A DNA stretch of 45,697 nucleotides from Phocaeicola_A sp963643925 (GTDB lineage Bacteria; Bacteroidota; Bacteroidia; Bacteroidales; Bacteroidaceae): contig CAVINS010000022.1 of the NCBI GenBank assembly GCA_963643925.1, forward strand, positions 1-45,697, in the 5' to 3' direction. Below, in pieces: positions 33,685 through 43,028 of this stretch. Numbering within the stretch: position 1 is the first letter of the stretch; every line of letters starts with the position of its first letter. The notes beneath the pieces were generated by a model. The model did not search any database and was not told the DNA's origin. It saw only the letters and a list, made by a program, of their open reading frames with translations. The position numbers were made by a program, and so were the translations under genes.

Positions 33685-35979
33685 TTACTTGCCCTGCTGG
33701 CAGCGTTTCTTCTTGTCCACGATGGCGTCGATGACGGCAATGGCGGTGATGTTGACAATGTCGCGTACAGAGCTCTCGAAGTCGGTGAAGTGGATTGGCT
33801 TGTTCAGTCCCATTTGTATCGGGCCGATGACCTCCGTCTCGCTCATGGCCTGGATGAGCTTGTAGGCGGAGTTGGCGGAGCTAAGGTTGGGGAATATCAG
33901 CGTGTTCACGTCGCGGCCTTTCAGACGGGTGAACGGATACTTGTCGTCGCGCAGGGCTTTGTTCATGGCGAAGTTCACCTGCATCTCACCGTCGATGGGG
34001 AGGTCGGGATACTCGCGCTGCATATAGTCCACTGCCTGGTGTACGGTGGCGGGGCTGCCCACGTTGTCCGCTCCGAAGTTGGAGTAGGAGAGCATGGCCA
34101 TCACCGGCTCGTGGTTGAAGAAGCGCACCGTGTGGTACGACAGGCGTGCGATGTCTATCAGCGTGTTCGTGTCCGGGTGGCGGTTGATGAGGGTGTCGGC
34201 CACGAAGTAGGTTCCCTTCTTCGAGTTGAGGATGTGCATCGTGCCGAAGTGGTTGTAGCCCTCGCGGATGCCGATCACCTCCTTGGCCACCTTGATGGTG
34301 TTGGAGTAGCGGGTGTAGATGCCGGTGATGAAGGCGTCGGCCTCGCCCGTCTCCACCATCATCATGCCGAAGTAGTTGCGCTCGAACATCTTGTCGTTGG
34401 CCTCCTGGAAGGTGAATCCCTCGCGGGCACGCTTCTCGGTGAGGATGCGTGCGTATCGCTCGCGGCGTTCTGCCTCGCGGTCGTGACGCAGGTTCACTAT
34501 TTCTATGCCGTCAAGGCTGAGGTCGAGCTCTTTCGCCAGCTTGGCGATGCGCTCCTCGTTGCCCAAGAGGATAGGCTTGCAGATGCCCTCGGCCTTTGCC
34601 TCCACGGCGGCCTTCAGCATGTTGGGGTGAATGCCTTCGGCGAACACCACGCGCTGCGGGTCGCGGCGGGCGGTCTCGTAGAGCTGGCGGGTGAGTTTGT
34701 TCTCCTGGCCCATCAGCTCGCGCAGGCGGTTCTTATACTCGTCCCAGTCGGTGATTTGCTTGCGTGCTACGCCTGACGCCATAGCGGCTTTGGCCACGGC
34801 CATGGATACTTCGGTAATCAAGCGCGGGTCCACGGGTTTGGGGATGAAGTATTTCGGTCCGAAGGTGAAGTTGTTCACATGGTACACCTCATTCACCACA
34901 TCGGGCACCGGTTGTTTGGCAAGTGCGGCGATGGCCTTCACGGCTGCCAGCTTCATCTCCTCGTTGATGGCGCTGGCGCGGGTGTCCAATGCACCACGGA
35001 AGATGTAGGGGAATCCGATGACGTTGTTTATCTGGTTCGGATAGTCCGAGCGGCCTGTCGACATCAGCACGTCGGGGCGTGAGGCCATGGCGTCCTCGTA
35101 CGAGATTTCGGGTACGGGGTTTGCCAGGGCGAACACTATGGGGTTGGCTGCCATGCTGCGTATCATGTCTTGCGTCAGCACGTTGCCCTTGGAGAGGCCT
35201 AGGAACACGTCGGCTCCCTTGATGGCTTCCGCCAGTGTGTGCACGTCGCGGCGGTCGGTGGCGAAGAAGCGTTTGTTCTCCGTCAGGTTGGGGCGGTCGG
35301 AGGTGATGACTCCCTTGCTGTCGAGCATCAGGATGTTCTCCTTGCGGGCACCCAAGGCCATGTAGAGTTTGGTGCACGAGGTGGCCGATGCGCCTGCGCC
35401 GTTCACCACAATCCTCACCTCGTCAATCTTCTTGCCGGCAACCTCCAGGGCGTTCAGCAGTCCGGCGGACGAGATGATGGCCGTTCCGTGCTGGTCGTCG
35501 TGCATCACGGGGATGTCCAGTTCTTCCTTCAGCCGGCGCTCTATCTCGAAGCACTCGGGGGCTTTGATGTCCTCCAGGTTGATGCCTCCGAAGGTGGGGG
35601 CTATTGCCTTCACGGCCTCGATGAACTTGTCAGGGTCTTTCTCGTTGATCTCGATGTCGAACACATCGATGCCTGCGTAAATCTTGAAGAGCAGTCCCTT
35701 GCCTTCCATCACGGGCTTGCCGCTGAGGGCGCCTATGTCGCCCAGACCCAGCACGGCCGTTCCGTTGGAAATCACTGCCACCAGGTTGCCCTTGGCCGTG
35801 TAGTCGTAAGCCGTCTGGGGGTCTTTCTCAATCTCCAGGCAAGGCTCGGCCACGCCGGGTGAGTAGGCCAATGACAAGTCCGTTTGTGTACTGTAGGGCT
35901 TGGTAGGCACCACCTCTATCTTGCCCGGTTTCCCTTGTGAGTGATAAAGCAAAGCTGCCTCTTTCGTTATCTTCACCAT
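33685..35979 (-). CDS. maeB: NADP-dependent malic enzyme with C-terminal phosphotransacetylase-like domain
   Basis: The enzyme decarboxylates malate to pyruvate with NADP. The 764-residue protein has the MaeB hybrid layout. The malic enzyme N- and C-terminal domains span about 1-420, with YSPGVAEPC near residue 38-46 and the nucleotide fold VVNGAGASATS near 190-200. A phosphotransacetylase-like domain (about 430-760, from RRDPQRVVFAEG) normally acts as an acetyl-CoA-sensing regulatory unit rather than a catalyst. The start at 35979 fits the family N-terminus. It is monocistronic on the minus strand, divergent from the TetR operon. Confidence 0.95.
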   Translation of the reverse strand: MVKITKEAALLYHSQGKPGKIEVVPTKPYSTQTDLSLAYSPGVAEPCLEIEKDPQTAYDYTAKGNLVAVISNGTAVLGLGDIGALSGKPVMEGKGLLFKIYAGIDVFDIEINEKDPDKFIEAVKAIAPTFGGINLEDIKAPECFEIERRLKEELDIPVMHDDQHGTAIISSAGLLNALEVAGKKIDEVRIVVNGAGASATSCTKLYMALGARKENILMLDSKGVITSDRPNLTENKRFFATDRRDVHTLAEAIKGADVFLGLSKGNVLTQDMIRSMAANPIVFALANPVPEISYEDAMASRPDVLMSTGRSDYPNQINNVIGFPYIFRGALDTRASAINEEMKLAAVKAIAALAKQPVPDVVNEVYHVNNFTFGPKYFIPKPVDPRLITEVSMAVAKAAMASGVARKQITDWDEYKNRLRELMGQENKLTRQLYETARRDPQRVVFAEGIHPNMLKAAVEAKAEGICKPILLGNEERIAKLAKELDLSLDGIEIVNLRHDREAERRERYARILTEKRAREGFTFQEANDKMFERNYFGMMMVETGEADAFITGIYTRYSNTIKVAKEVIGIREGYNHFGTMHILNSKKGTYFVADTLINRHPDTNTLIDIARLSYHTVRFFNHEPVMAMLSYSNFGADNVGSPATVHQAVDYMQREYPDLPIDGEMQVNFAMNKALRDDKYPFTRLKGRDVNTLIFPNLSSANSAYKLIQAMSETEVIGPIQMGLNKPIHFTDFESSVRDIVNITAIAVIDAIVDKKKRCQQGK

Positions 35980-36020
35980 AATCGTAAGTTTTATATGTCC
36001 TTTTGTAAATTATCGTGCGG

Positions 36021-36028
36021 CAAAAGTA
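36021..36028 (-). promoter_or_regulatory. -7 element of the malic enzyme gene
   Basis: CAAAAGTA on the plus strand reads TACTTTTG, an exact -7 match 41 bp before the start. No clear -33 box. Confidence 0.5.
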
Positions 36029-36209
36029 ATGATTTTATAAACATTCGCACTATAATTTTCTATAAATCATACAAACGGAACCTTTTTTCGTGCTGCGGTG
36101 CTCGCGCATCCCCTTGACAGCCCTTGCGTATGGTTTTTCGGTTCATCTGCCAACGATTGTAGTATAATGTGAAAAGAGTATAACTTACGTGGCCATAGGT
36201 AGAAAACTT

Positions 36210-36240
36210 TTTGAGACGATTGAGTTTTTTGGCACTTTTG
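36210..36240 (+). promoter_or_regulatory. Promoter of the TetR-RND operon
   Basis: TTTG (36210-36213) is followed after 19 bp by CACTTTTG (36233-36240), one mismatch from TAnnTTTG. Transcription would start near 36246, about 20 nt before the TetR ATG. I did not find an obvious palindromic operator. Confidence 0.55.
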
Positions 36241-36265
36241 TACCCTATTTCTATCGGAAAGTTAC

Positions 36266-36922
36266 ATGGAAAGGACGTTGAAGGAATCCCCAGCCAAATC
36301 AGAACTGTATGAACGGATAGTGCGAACGGCCTCCGAGGCGTTCGCACAGGAGGGTATCAAGGCGGTGAAGATGGACGACATCGCCGCGCGACTCTCCATA
36401 TCCAAACGCACGCTCTACGAGACTTTCGAGGACAAGGAGGCACTGCTGTTCGAGTGCATGAACCGTCATCTGCAGGCGATGCGGGCGTTCATGGACGAGG
36501 TGTGCAGTCGCACGGACAATGTGCTGGAGGTGATATTGGAGTTTTACCTCTGCCACCTGGAGAACTTGAGGCGGGTGAACTACGTCTTCGTGGAGGACCT
36601 GAAGAAATACCCCCGTGTGATGGAGTATCTGCGACAGGAGCGGCAGGACAACCAGAGGGAGACCGTCCTCTTCTTCGAACGAGGGGTGGAGCAGGGGCTT
36701 TTCCGACCCGACCTGGACATGGCCTTGGTCATCCGGCTGATGCAGATGCTCAACGAGCAGGTGACGCGCAATGACCTGGGCCGCATCTATCCCATGGAGC
36801 AGTTGTTCCGCTCGGTGGTGCTCATCTTCATCCGCGGCATCTCCACCGACAAGGGCCTGCGGTTGCTCGAGGAGCTGATAGAGCGGCACGATAAGAAGAA
36901 ACACGAACAAACCAATTTATAA
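36266..36922 (+). CDS. TetR/AcrR family transcriptional regulator
   Basis: The 218-residue regulator has an N-terminal helix-turn-helix of the TetR type (about 17-62, including MDDIAARLSISKRTLYETFEDKEALL) and an all-helical ligand and dimerisation domain. It is the first gene of the second RND operon, 2 bp before the TolC gene. The standard role of such a protein is autorepression of the pump operon, relieved by a pump substrate. That role is inferred from position. Confidence 0.9.
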   Translation: MERTLKESPAKSELYERIVRTASEAFAQEGIKAVKMDDIAARLSISKRTLYETFEDKEALLFECMNRHLQAMRAFMDEVCSRTDNVLEVILEFYLCHLENLRRVNYVFVEDLKKYPRVMEYLRQERQDNQRETVLFFERGVEQGLFRPDLDMALVIRLMQMLNEQVTRNDLGRIYPMEQLFRSVVLIFIRGISTDKGLRLLEELIERHDKKKHEQTNL

Positions 36923-36924
36923 AT

Positions 36925-38277
36925 ATGAAACACCCTAAGAGAAAAAAACTGTTTGCAGCCCTGTTGCTGCTGTCCGCAGTTCCTGTGTGCGCACAGGAGA
37001 CATTGGTGTTGACGTTGGACAAGGCCATCTCCATAGCCTTGAGCGACAATCCGACGATCAAAGTGGCCGATGAAGATGTGCAATTGAAAGAGTCGAGCAA
37101 GAAGGAGGCCCTCTGGGGTCTGCTGCCCGAAGCCAACCTGGTGGGCTCCTACACCCGCACCATCGAGAAGCAAACCTTCGCCATGGGCGACCAGCAGGTG
37201 AAGGTAGGTACCACCAACAGCTACAGTGGAGGCCTCTCGGTGAGCCTGCCCGTGTTTGCCCCGGCGCTCTACAAGAGCATACAGATAACCCGCACGGATG
37301 TGGAGCTGGCTGTGGAGAAGGCACGCTCGTCGAAGTTGGACCTCATCAACCAGGTGACGAAAGCTTTCTACCAGCTGCTGCTTTCGCAGGACAGCTACGA
37401 AGTGCTGCAGAAGAGCTTTGCACAGAGCGAGGAGAACTTCCGCGTGGTGAGCGCCAAGTATGAGCAAGGCACCGTCAGCGAGTATGACAAGATAAGCGCC
37501 GACGTGCAGATGCGCAGCATCAAGCCCAACGTGGTGTCAGCCCGCAACGGCGTGAACCTGGCCAAGTTGCAGCTGAAGGTGCTCATGGGAATGACGGCCG
37601 ACCTGGACATCAGCGTGGACGACAAATTGCAGGACCACGAGATGGAGATGTTCCAGCGGCAGATTGGCGGCGCGTCGCCCCTCGGGCTGCAGAACAACAG
37701 CGAGATGAAGCAGTTCGACCTCAACGAGAAGCTGCTGAAGCAGAACCTCCGGTTGCAGTACACCAATTTCATGCCGACACTCAGCCTCTCGTTCCAATAT
37801 ATGTACACCACGCTGACCAACGACTTCAAGTTCAGCCAGTATAAGTGGAACCCCTATTCCACCATCGGACTGAGCCTGAGCATCCCCCTGTTCAAGGGCA
37901 GCAACTTCACCAAGCTGAAGCAGGCGCGCATACAGATGAGCCAGCTCAGCGAGAACCGCATCAACACCGAACGACAGCTCAACATGCAGGTGACCACTTA
38001 CCGCGACAATATGGCCGCCAGCACCGAGCAGGTCATCAGCAACCGCGAGGCGGTGGTGCAGGCCGAGAAGGGACGCACCATTGCCCAGCGCCGCTACGAC
38101 GTGGGCAAGGGCACCATACTGGAGCTCAACAGCTCCGAGGTGGCTCTCACACAGGCGCAGCTCACCTACAACCAGTCCATCTACGACTACCTCACCGCCA
38201 AGGCCGACCTCGACAAGGTGCTCGGCCGCGAGGACTATCTCTACAACGATAACCAGAATAACGAAACTTCGAAATAA
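36925..38277 (+). CDS. TolC family outer-membrane efflux protein
   Basis: The 450-residue protein has a Sec signal (about 1-23, ending VCA-QE) and the duplicated helical OEP domain. The first repeat begins LTLDKAISIALSDNPTI and the second near residue 250. It differs clearly from the 9.8-kb TolC and forms the outer-membrane duct of the second pump. Its ATG is 2 bp past the TetR stop, and the adaptor follows 8 bp after its own stop. A tightly packed operon is clear. Confidence 0.92.
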   Translation: MKHPKRKKLFAALLLLSAVPVCAQETLVLTLDKAISIALSDNPTIKVADEDVQLKESSKKEALWGLLPEANLVGSYTRTIEKQTFAMGDQQVKVGTTNSYSGGLSVSLPVFAPALYKSIQITRTDVELAVEKARSSKLDLINQVTKAFYQLLLSQDSYEVLQKSFAQSEENFRVVSAKYEQGTVSEYDKISADVQMRSIKPNVVSARNGVNLAKLQLKVLMGMTADLDISVDDKLQDHEMEMFQRQIGGASPLGLQNNSEMKQFDLNEKLLKQNLRLQYTNFMPTLSLSFQYMYTTLTNDFKFSQYKWNPYSTIGLSLSIPLFKGSNFTKLKQARIQMSQLSENRINTERQLNMQVTTYRDNMAASTEQVISNREAVVQAEKGRTIAQRRYDVGKGTILELNSSEVALTQAQLTYNQSIYDYLTAKADLDKVLGREDYLYNDNQNNETSK

Positions 38278-38285
38278 CAGACACA

Positions 38286-39305
38286 ATGAAAAAGAATACT
38301 TACACTACCATTCTCTTCGGTATGGCCCTGCTGCTGGGTGCATGCAGTGGCTCCGACAGTAAACAGACCGCCGACACGAAAGAGGCTAAACCCAAAGTGA
38401 AACTGGCCACCGTGAAGGCACAGGCCGTGGAACAGATTGTGGAGTACACCGCCACGGTGGAGGCCGACATCAAGAACAACATCGCACCCTCGTCGCCCGT
38501 GCGCATCGAGAAGATCTTCGTAGAGGTGGGCGACTATGTGCGCAAAGGCCAGAAGCTGGTGCAGATGGACGCCTCCAACCTGCGCCAGGCCAAGCTGCAG
38601 CTCGACAACCAGGAGATAGAGTTCAAGCGGACGGACGAGCTCTATAAGGTTGGCGGAGCCTCCAAGTCGGAGTGGGACGCCGCCAAGATGAACCTCGACG
38701 TGCGCCAGACCGCCTACAACAACCTGCTGGAGAACACCCAGCTGCTGAGCCCCATCGACGGCGTCATCACTGCCCGCAACTACGACAACGGCGACATGTA
38801 CAGCAGCGTCAACCCCGTGCTGACCGTGGAACGCATCTCGCCGGTAAAGCTCCTCATCAACGTCTCCGAGAGCTACTTCCCCCTCATTAAGCAAGGCTCT
38901 GCCGCCAAGGTGCAGCTCGACGTCTATGGCGACGAGCAGTTCGAGGGCAAAATCTCCCTCATCTATCCCACCATCGACGCTACCACTCACACCTTCCCCG
39001 TGGAGGTGCAGGTGGCCAACGCCAACCGCCGTGTGCGTCCGGGCATGTTCGGCCGTGTCACGCTGAACCTCGGTACGAAGAACCACATCGTGGTGCCCGA
39101 CATGGCCATCGTGAAGCAGGCCGGTGCCGGCGACCGCTACGTCTACGTCTACAGCGATGGCAAGGTGAGCTACAACAAGGTGGAACTGGGCCGACGCATG
39201 GACACCGAGTACGAGCTGCTCTCCGGTGTGCCCGACAACTCACAGGTGGTGATTGCCGGACAGAGCCGCCTGGCCAATGGCATCGAAGTGGAAGTTGAAC
39301 AATAA
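38286..39305 (+). CDS. RND efflux periplasmic adaptor lipoprotein
   Basis: The 339-residue adaptor of the HlyD/AcrA type carries a lipobox LGAC with lipid-modified C20. A barrel-sandwich hybrid domain (lipoyl halves near 60-85 and 150-180), a short coiled-coil hairpin (about 95-140) and beta-barrel and membrane-proximal domains (about 190-330) follow. The short hairpin is typical of Bacteroidota adaptors. It lies between TolC and the pump in the operon. Confidence 0.9.
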   Translation: MKKNTYTTILFGMALLLGACSGSDSKQTADTKEAKPKVKLATVKAQAVEQIVEYTATVEADIKNNIAPSSPVRIEKIFVEVGDYVRKGQKLVQMDASNLRQAKLQLDNQEIEFKRTDELYKVGGASKSEWDAAKMNLDVRQTAYNNLLENTQLLSPIDGVITARNYDNGDMYSSVNPVLTVERISPVKLLINVSESYFPLIKQGSAAKVQLDVYGDEQFEGKISLIYPTIDATTHTFPVEVQVANANRRVRPGMFGRVTLNLGTKNHIVVPDMAIVKQAGAGDRYVYVYSDGKVSYNKVELGRRMDTEYELLSGVPDNSQVVIAGQSRLANGIEVEVEQ

Positions 39306-39326
39306 CCCCCGTAAACAACAATTGCT

Positions 39327-42300
39327 ATGAGTTTATACGAAGGCTCGGTAAAGAAACCGATTATGACCTCGCTCTGCTTCCTGGCAGTGGCGATATTTGG
39401 TCTGTTCTCGCTTACCAAACTGCCGGTGGACCTCTACCCGGACATCGAGACCAACACCATCATGGTGTTCACCTCGTACCAGGGAGCCAGCGCCACGGAT
39501 ATCGAGAACAACGTGACGCGTCCCTTGGAGAACACGCTCAACTCCGTGAGCAACCTGAAGCACATCACCTCACGCTCCAGCGAGAACATCTCCGTCATCA
39601 CCCTGGAGTTTGAGTATGGCTACGACATCGACGTGCTCACCAACGACGTGCGCGACAAGCTCGACATGGTCTCCTCGGCGCTCCCCGATGAGGCCAACAC
39701 ACCTATCATCTTCAAGTTCAGCACCGACATGATTCCTATCCTCATGCTGTCGGTGCAGGCTGAGGAGAGCCGCTCGGCCCTCTACAAGATATTGGACGAC
39801 AATGTGGTGAACGCCTTGGCGCGTATCCCCGGTGTGGGTACCGTCTCCATAGCCGGTGCACCGCAGCGTGAAATCAACGTCTATTGCGACCCCAACAAGC
39901 TGGAGGCCTACGGACTCACCGTGGAGAGCATCAGCTCTGCCATCAGCACCGAGAACAGGAACACCCCGGGCGGAACGTTCGACATCGGCAACAACACCTA
40001 CTCGCTGCGCGTGGAGGGTGAGTTCGACGACCCGCAGGAGATGAAGAACATCATCGTGGGCACCCACAACGGCTCGGCCGTCTATCTGCACGACGTGGCC
40101 AACGTGGTGGACTCCCTCGAGGAGCGCACCCAGCAGACCTACAACAACGGCCGCCAGGGTGCCATGATCATCGTGCAGAAGCAGTCCGGAGGCAACTCGG
40201 TGAGCATCTCCAAGAAGGTGCTCGAGGAGCTGCCACGACTCCAGAAGTCGCTCCCCAGCGACGTGAAACTCGGTATCATCGTCAACACCTCCGACAACAT
40301 TCTCAATACCATCGGCAGTCTGGAGGAGACCATTCTCTACGCCCTCTTGTTCGTGGTGCTGGTGGTGTTCGCCTTCCTGGGCCGCTGGCGAGCCACGGTC
40401 ATCATCTGCATCACCATCCCGCTCTCGTTGATTGCCTCGTTCATCTACCTGGCCATCACCGACGGCGGTTCGCTCAACATCGTCTCCCTCTCCTGTCTGT
40501 CCATCGCCATCGGTAGCGTGGTGGACGATGCCATCGTGGTACTGGAGAACGTCACCACCCACATCGAACGTGGTTCCGACCCGAAGCAGGCCGCCATCCA
40601 CGGTACCAACGAGGTGGCTGTCTCCGTTATTGCCTCCACGCTGACCATGATTGCCGTGTTCTTCCCCCTCACTATGGTGAGCGGTATGACCGGTGTGCTG
40701 TTCCAGCAGTTGGGATGGATGATGTGCGTCATCATGACCATCTCTACGGTTTCGGCTCTGTCGCTTACCCCGATGCTCTGCGCACAGCTGCTGCGCTTGC
40801 AGAAGAAGCAGACCAAAGCGTTCCTTACCTTCTATAAACCTATCGAGCGCGCACTCAACGCGTTGGACGCATGGTACGCCGCCCGCCTGAACTGGGCCGT
40901 ACGACACCGCTCACGCGTAGTCATCGGTTGCTTCGTGTTGCTTGCCGTCACCCTGTTGTGCGCCAAAGGCATCGGCTCGGAGTTCTTCCCCTCGCAGGAC
41001 AACAGCCGCATCTCCGTGAAGCTGCAGTTGCCCATCGGCAGCCGCGTGGAGCGCGCACAGGCCGTCTCGCAACAGCTCACCGAACTGTGGATGGGTCGCT
41101 ATGGCGAGAAGATGCTCTGCTGCAACTACACCGTGGGTCAGGCCGACTCCGACAACACCTTCGCCTCCATGCAGGACAATGGTTCCCACATCATCTCCTT
41201 CAACATCCGTATGGCCGACCCGTCGGACCGCGACATTACGCTGTCGGCCGTCTGCGAGGAGATGCGTGCCGACCTTGCCAAACTGCCCGAGCTGGCAAAG
41301 GCACAGGTCATCATGGGAGGTAGCAACAGCAGCATGGGCGGACAGTCCACAGCGGACTTCGAGGTCTATGGCTACGACTTCACCGTGACCGACCGCATCT
41401 CCAAGGAGCTGAAGCAGGAGTTGCTCAAGATAAAAGGTGTGTCCGAGGTCAACATCAGCCGTCAGGACTACCAGCCCGAGTATCAGGTGGACTTCGACCG
41501 CGAGAAGCTCGCTCTGCACGGAATGACCCTCTCAGCCGCCTCCACCTGCCTGCGCAACCGCGTGAACGGTAGCCTGAGCTCCTATTACCGCGAGGATGGC
41601 GACGAGTACGACATCAAGGTGCGCTACGCCCCCGAGTTCCGTACCAGCATCGAGGACCTCGAGAACATCCTCCTCTACAACAACGCCGGCCAGTCGGTGC
41701 GTCTGCGCGAGGTGGGTACCGTGGTCGAGCGTTCGGCGCCTCCTACCATCGAGCGTAAGGACCGCGAGCGTATTGTCACCGTTTCAGCTGTCATCTCCGA
41801 CGTTCCCCTAGGCGACGTTGTGGCTGCCGGCAACGCTGTCATCGACCAGATGGACTTGCCCAGCGGCATCAACATACAGATCTCCGGTTCCTACGAGGAC
41901 CAGCAGGATTCCTTCTCCGACCTCATGGTGCTGGGTATACTTATTATTATATTGGTGTTCATCGTGATGGCTGCGCAGTTCGAGTCGCTTACCTATCCGT
42001 TCATCATCATGTTCTCCATCCCGTTCGCCTTCTGCGGTGTGCTGCTGGCGCTGTTCATCACCGGCACCACGCTCAACGTGATGAGCCTCTTGGGAGCCAT
42101 CATGCTGATCGGTATCGTGGTGAAGAACGGTATTGTGCTCATCGACTACACTACGCTTTGCCGCGAGCGCGGACAGTCGGTGCTGTTGGCTGTGGTCACC
42201 GCCGGCCGTAGCCGTCTGCGCCCTGTGCTGATGACCACGCTCACCACCATCCTCGGTATGGTGCCTATGGCTGTCAGCACGGGCGAGGGTTCGGAGATGT

Positions 42301-42500
42301 GGCGCCCGCTGGGTGTCTCCGTCATCGGCGGTCTCACCGTATCCACCATCCTGACGTTGATACTGGTGCCGACCCTCTTCGGTGTGTTCGGTGGTGTGGG
42401 CATCAAGCGCCGTCGTCGCAAGATGCGCAAGCAACGCGAGCTGAACGAGTACTTCCAGGCCCACAAGAGCGAGATGATTAAAAACAAGTTGGACAATTAA
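39327..42500 (+). CDS. RND family efflux permease (HAE1/AcrB-like)
   Basis: The 1057-residue proton-driven pump has the usual 12-helix layout with two large periplasmic loops. Unlike the pump at 6670 it carries the standard Asp-Asp pair in TM4 (D400-D401 in VVDDAIVVLEN) and the conserved lysine of TM10 (K933). Glycines are encoded mostly by GGT and GGC, whereas the 6670 pump also uses GGA often. It is the fourth gene of the TetR operon. The charged cytoplasmic C-terminus (RRRRKMRKQREL) is unremarkable for this group. Confidence 0.94.
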   Translation: MSLYEGSVKKPIMTSLCFLAVAIFGLFSLTKLPVDLYPDIETNTIMVFTSYQGASATDIENNVTRPLENTLNSVSNLKHITSRSSENISVITLEFEYGYDIDVLTNDVRDKLDMVSSALPDEANTPIIFKFSTDMIPILMLSVQAEESRSALYKILDDNVVNALARIPGVGTVSIAGAPQREINVYCDPNKLEAYGLTVESISSAISTENRNTPGGTFDIGNNTYSLRVEGEFDDPQEMKNIIVGTHNGSAVYLHDVANVVDSLEERTQQTYNNGRQGAMIIVQKQSGGNSVSISKKVLEELPRLQKSLPSDVKLGIIVNTSDNILNTIGSLEETILYALLFVVLVVFAFLGRWRATVIICITIPLSLIASFIYLAITDGGSLNIVSLSCLSIAIGSVVDDAIVVLENVTTHIERGSDPKQAAIHGTNEVAVSVIASTLTMIAVFFPLTMVSGMTGVLFQQLGWMMCVIMTISTVSALSLTPMLCAQLLRLQKKQTKAFLTFYKPIERALNALDAWYAARLNWAVRHRSRVVIGCFVLLAVTLLCAKGIGSEFFPSQDNSRISVKLQLPIGSRVERAQAVSQQLTELWMGRYGEKMLCCNYTVGQADSDNTFASMQDNGSHIISFNIRMADPSDRDITLSAVCEEMRADLAKLPELAKAQVIMGGSNSSMGGQSTADFEVYGYDFTVTDRISKELKQELLKIKGVSEVNISRQDYQPEYQVDFDREKLALHGMTLSAASTCLRNRVNGSLSSYYREDGDEYDIKVRYAPEFRTSIEDLENILLYNNAGQSVRLREVGTVVERSAPPTIERKDRERIVTVSAVISDVPLGDVVAAGNAVIDQMDLPSGINIQISGSYEDQQDSFSDLMVLGILIIILVFIVMAAQFESLTYPFIIMFSIPFAFCGVLLALFITGTTLNVMSLLGAIMLIGIVVKNGIVLIDYTTLCRERGQSVLLAVVTAGRSRLRPVLMTTLTTILGMVPMAVSTGEGSEMWRPLGVSVIGGLTVSTILTLILVPTLFGVFGGVGIKRRRRKMRKQRELNEYFQAHKSEMIKNKLDN

Positions 42501-42518
42501 ATACTATTATATAAGGAT

Positions 42519-42812
42519 ATGAAATCAGTATTCATCACCTTCGACCAAGCTTTCTACGAGAGTGTGTTGGCCATCCTCGACCGCCTGAACTGCCGTGGTT
42601 TCACCTACCTGGAGCAGGTGCAGGGACGAGGCTCCAAGACCGGTGAGCCCCACTACGGCAGCCATGCCTGGCCTTCCATGTGCTCGGCCATCTTCACGAT
42701 GGTGCCCGACGAGCGGGTGGACTCTCTGCTCGATGCCCTCCACAAGATTGACCTCGAGAGCGAGCAGCTCGGTCTGCGCGCCTTCGTGTGGAACATAGAG
42801 AAGAGCATCTAA
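42519..42812 (+). CDS. PII-like RND-associated protein (PG0541 family)
   Basis: The 97-residue protein resembles the PG0541 family of transporter-associated, PII-like ferredoxin-fold proteins that lie at the ends of RND operons in Bacteroidales. It starts MKSVFITFDQAFYESV and has a central HYGSHAWPS loop and an ALHKIDLESEQLGLRAFVW end. It lacks any N-terminal signal and should be cytoplasmic. Start and stop fit the operon (18 bp after the pump, followed by a terminator). The function, perhaps sensing a ligand and modulating the pump, is inferred. Confidence 0.75.
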   Translation: MKSVFITFDQAFYESVLAILDRLNCRGFTYLEQVQGRGSKTGEPHYGSHAWPSMCSAIFTMVPDERVDSLLDALHKIDLESEQLGLRAFVWNIEKSI

Positions 42813-42837
42813 GCACAGAACTGAGATATTGAAAACT

Positions 42838-42878
42838 GAAATCCCGCACACTCCACCTCTCGGAGTATGCGGGATTTC
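42838..42878 (+). terminator. Terminator of the second RND operon
   Basis: A 17-bp stem (42838-42854 with 42862-42878, one mismatch) has a seven-base loop. It is followed by TTATTAT within array E. It could work on both strands between the convergent genes. Confidence 0.8.
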
Positions 42879-43024
42879 GTTATTATCGGGGCCTTCGTTA
42901 TTAAAGCGCCGTTCGCTAGTTCCCTTCGTTCGGGTTCCTTCGTCAGTGAATCCTGTCGATAGGTCTCTAGTTAGGGAAATCCATCTCCCTAGTCAGCAAA
43001 AACTTTTTTCCCGGTTAGGAAAAT
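42877..43024. repeat. Array E: degenerate tandem repeat, 22-bp period at its right end
   Basis: Three right-hand cores CTAGTTAG (42967), CTAGTCAG (42989) and CCGGTTAG (43011) are spaced exactly 22 bp. Looser relatives extend left: TCGTTATTA (42877, 42895), TCGCTAGTT (42913) and TCAGTGAA (42943), with spacing of 18-30 bp. The array fills the junction between the convergent PII-like and radical SAM genes and ends 5 bp before the radical SAM stop. Its right-hand core resembles that of array D. Confidence 0.6.
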
Positions 43025-43028
43025 AAAT

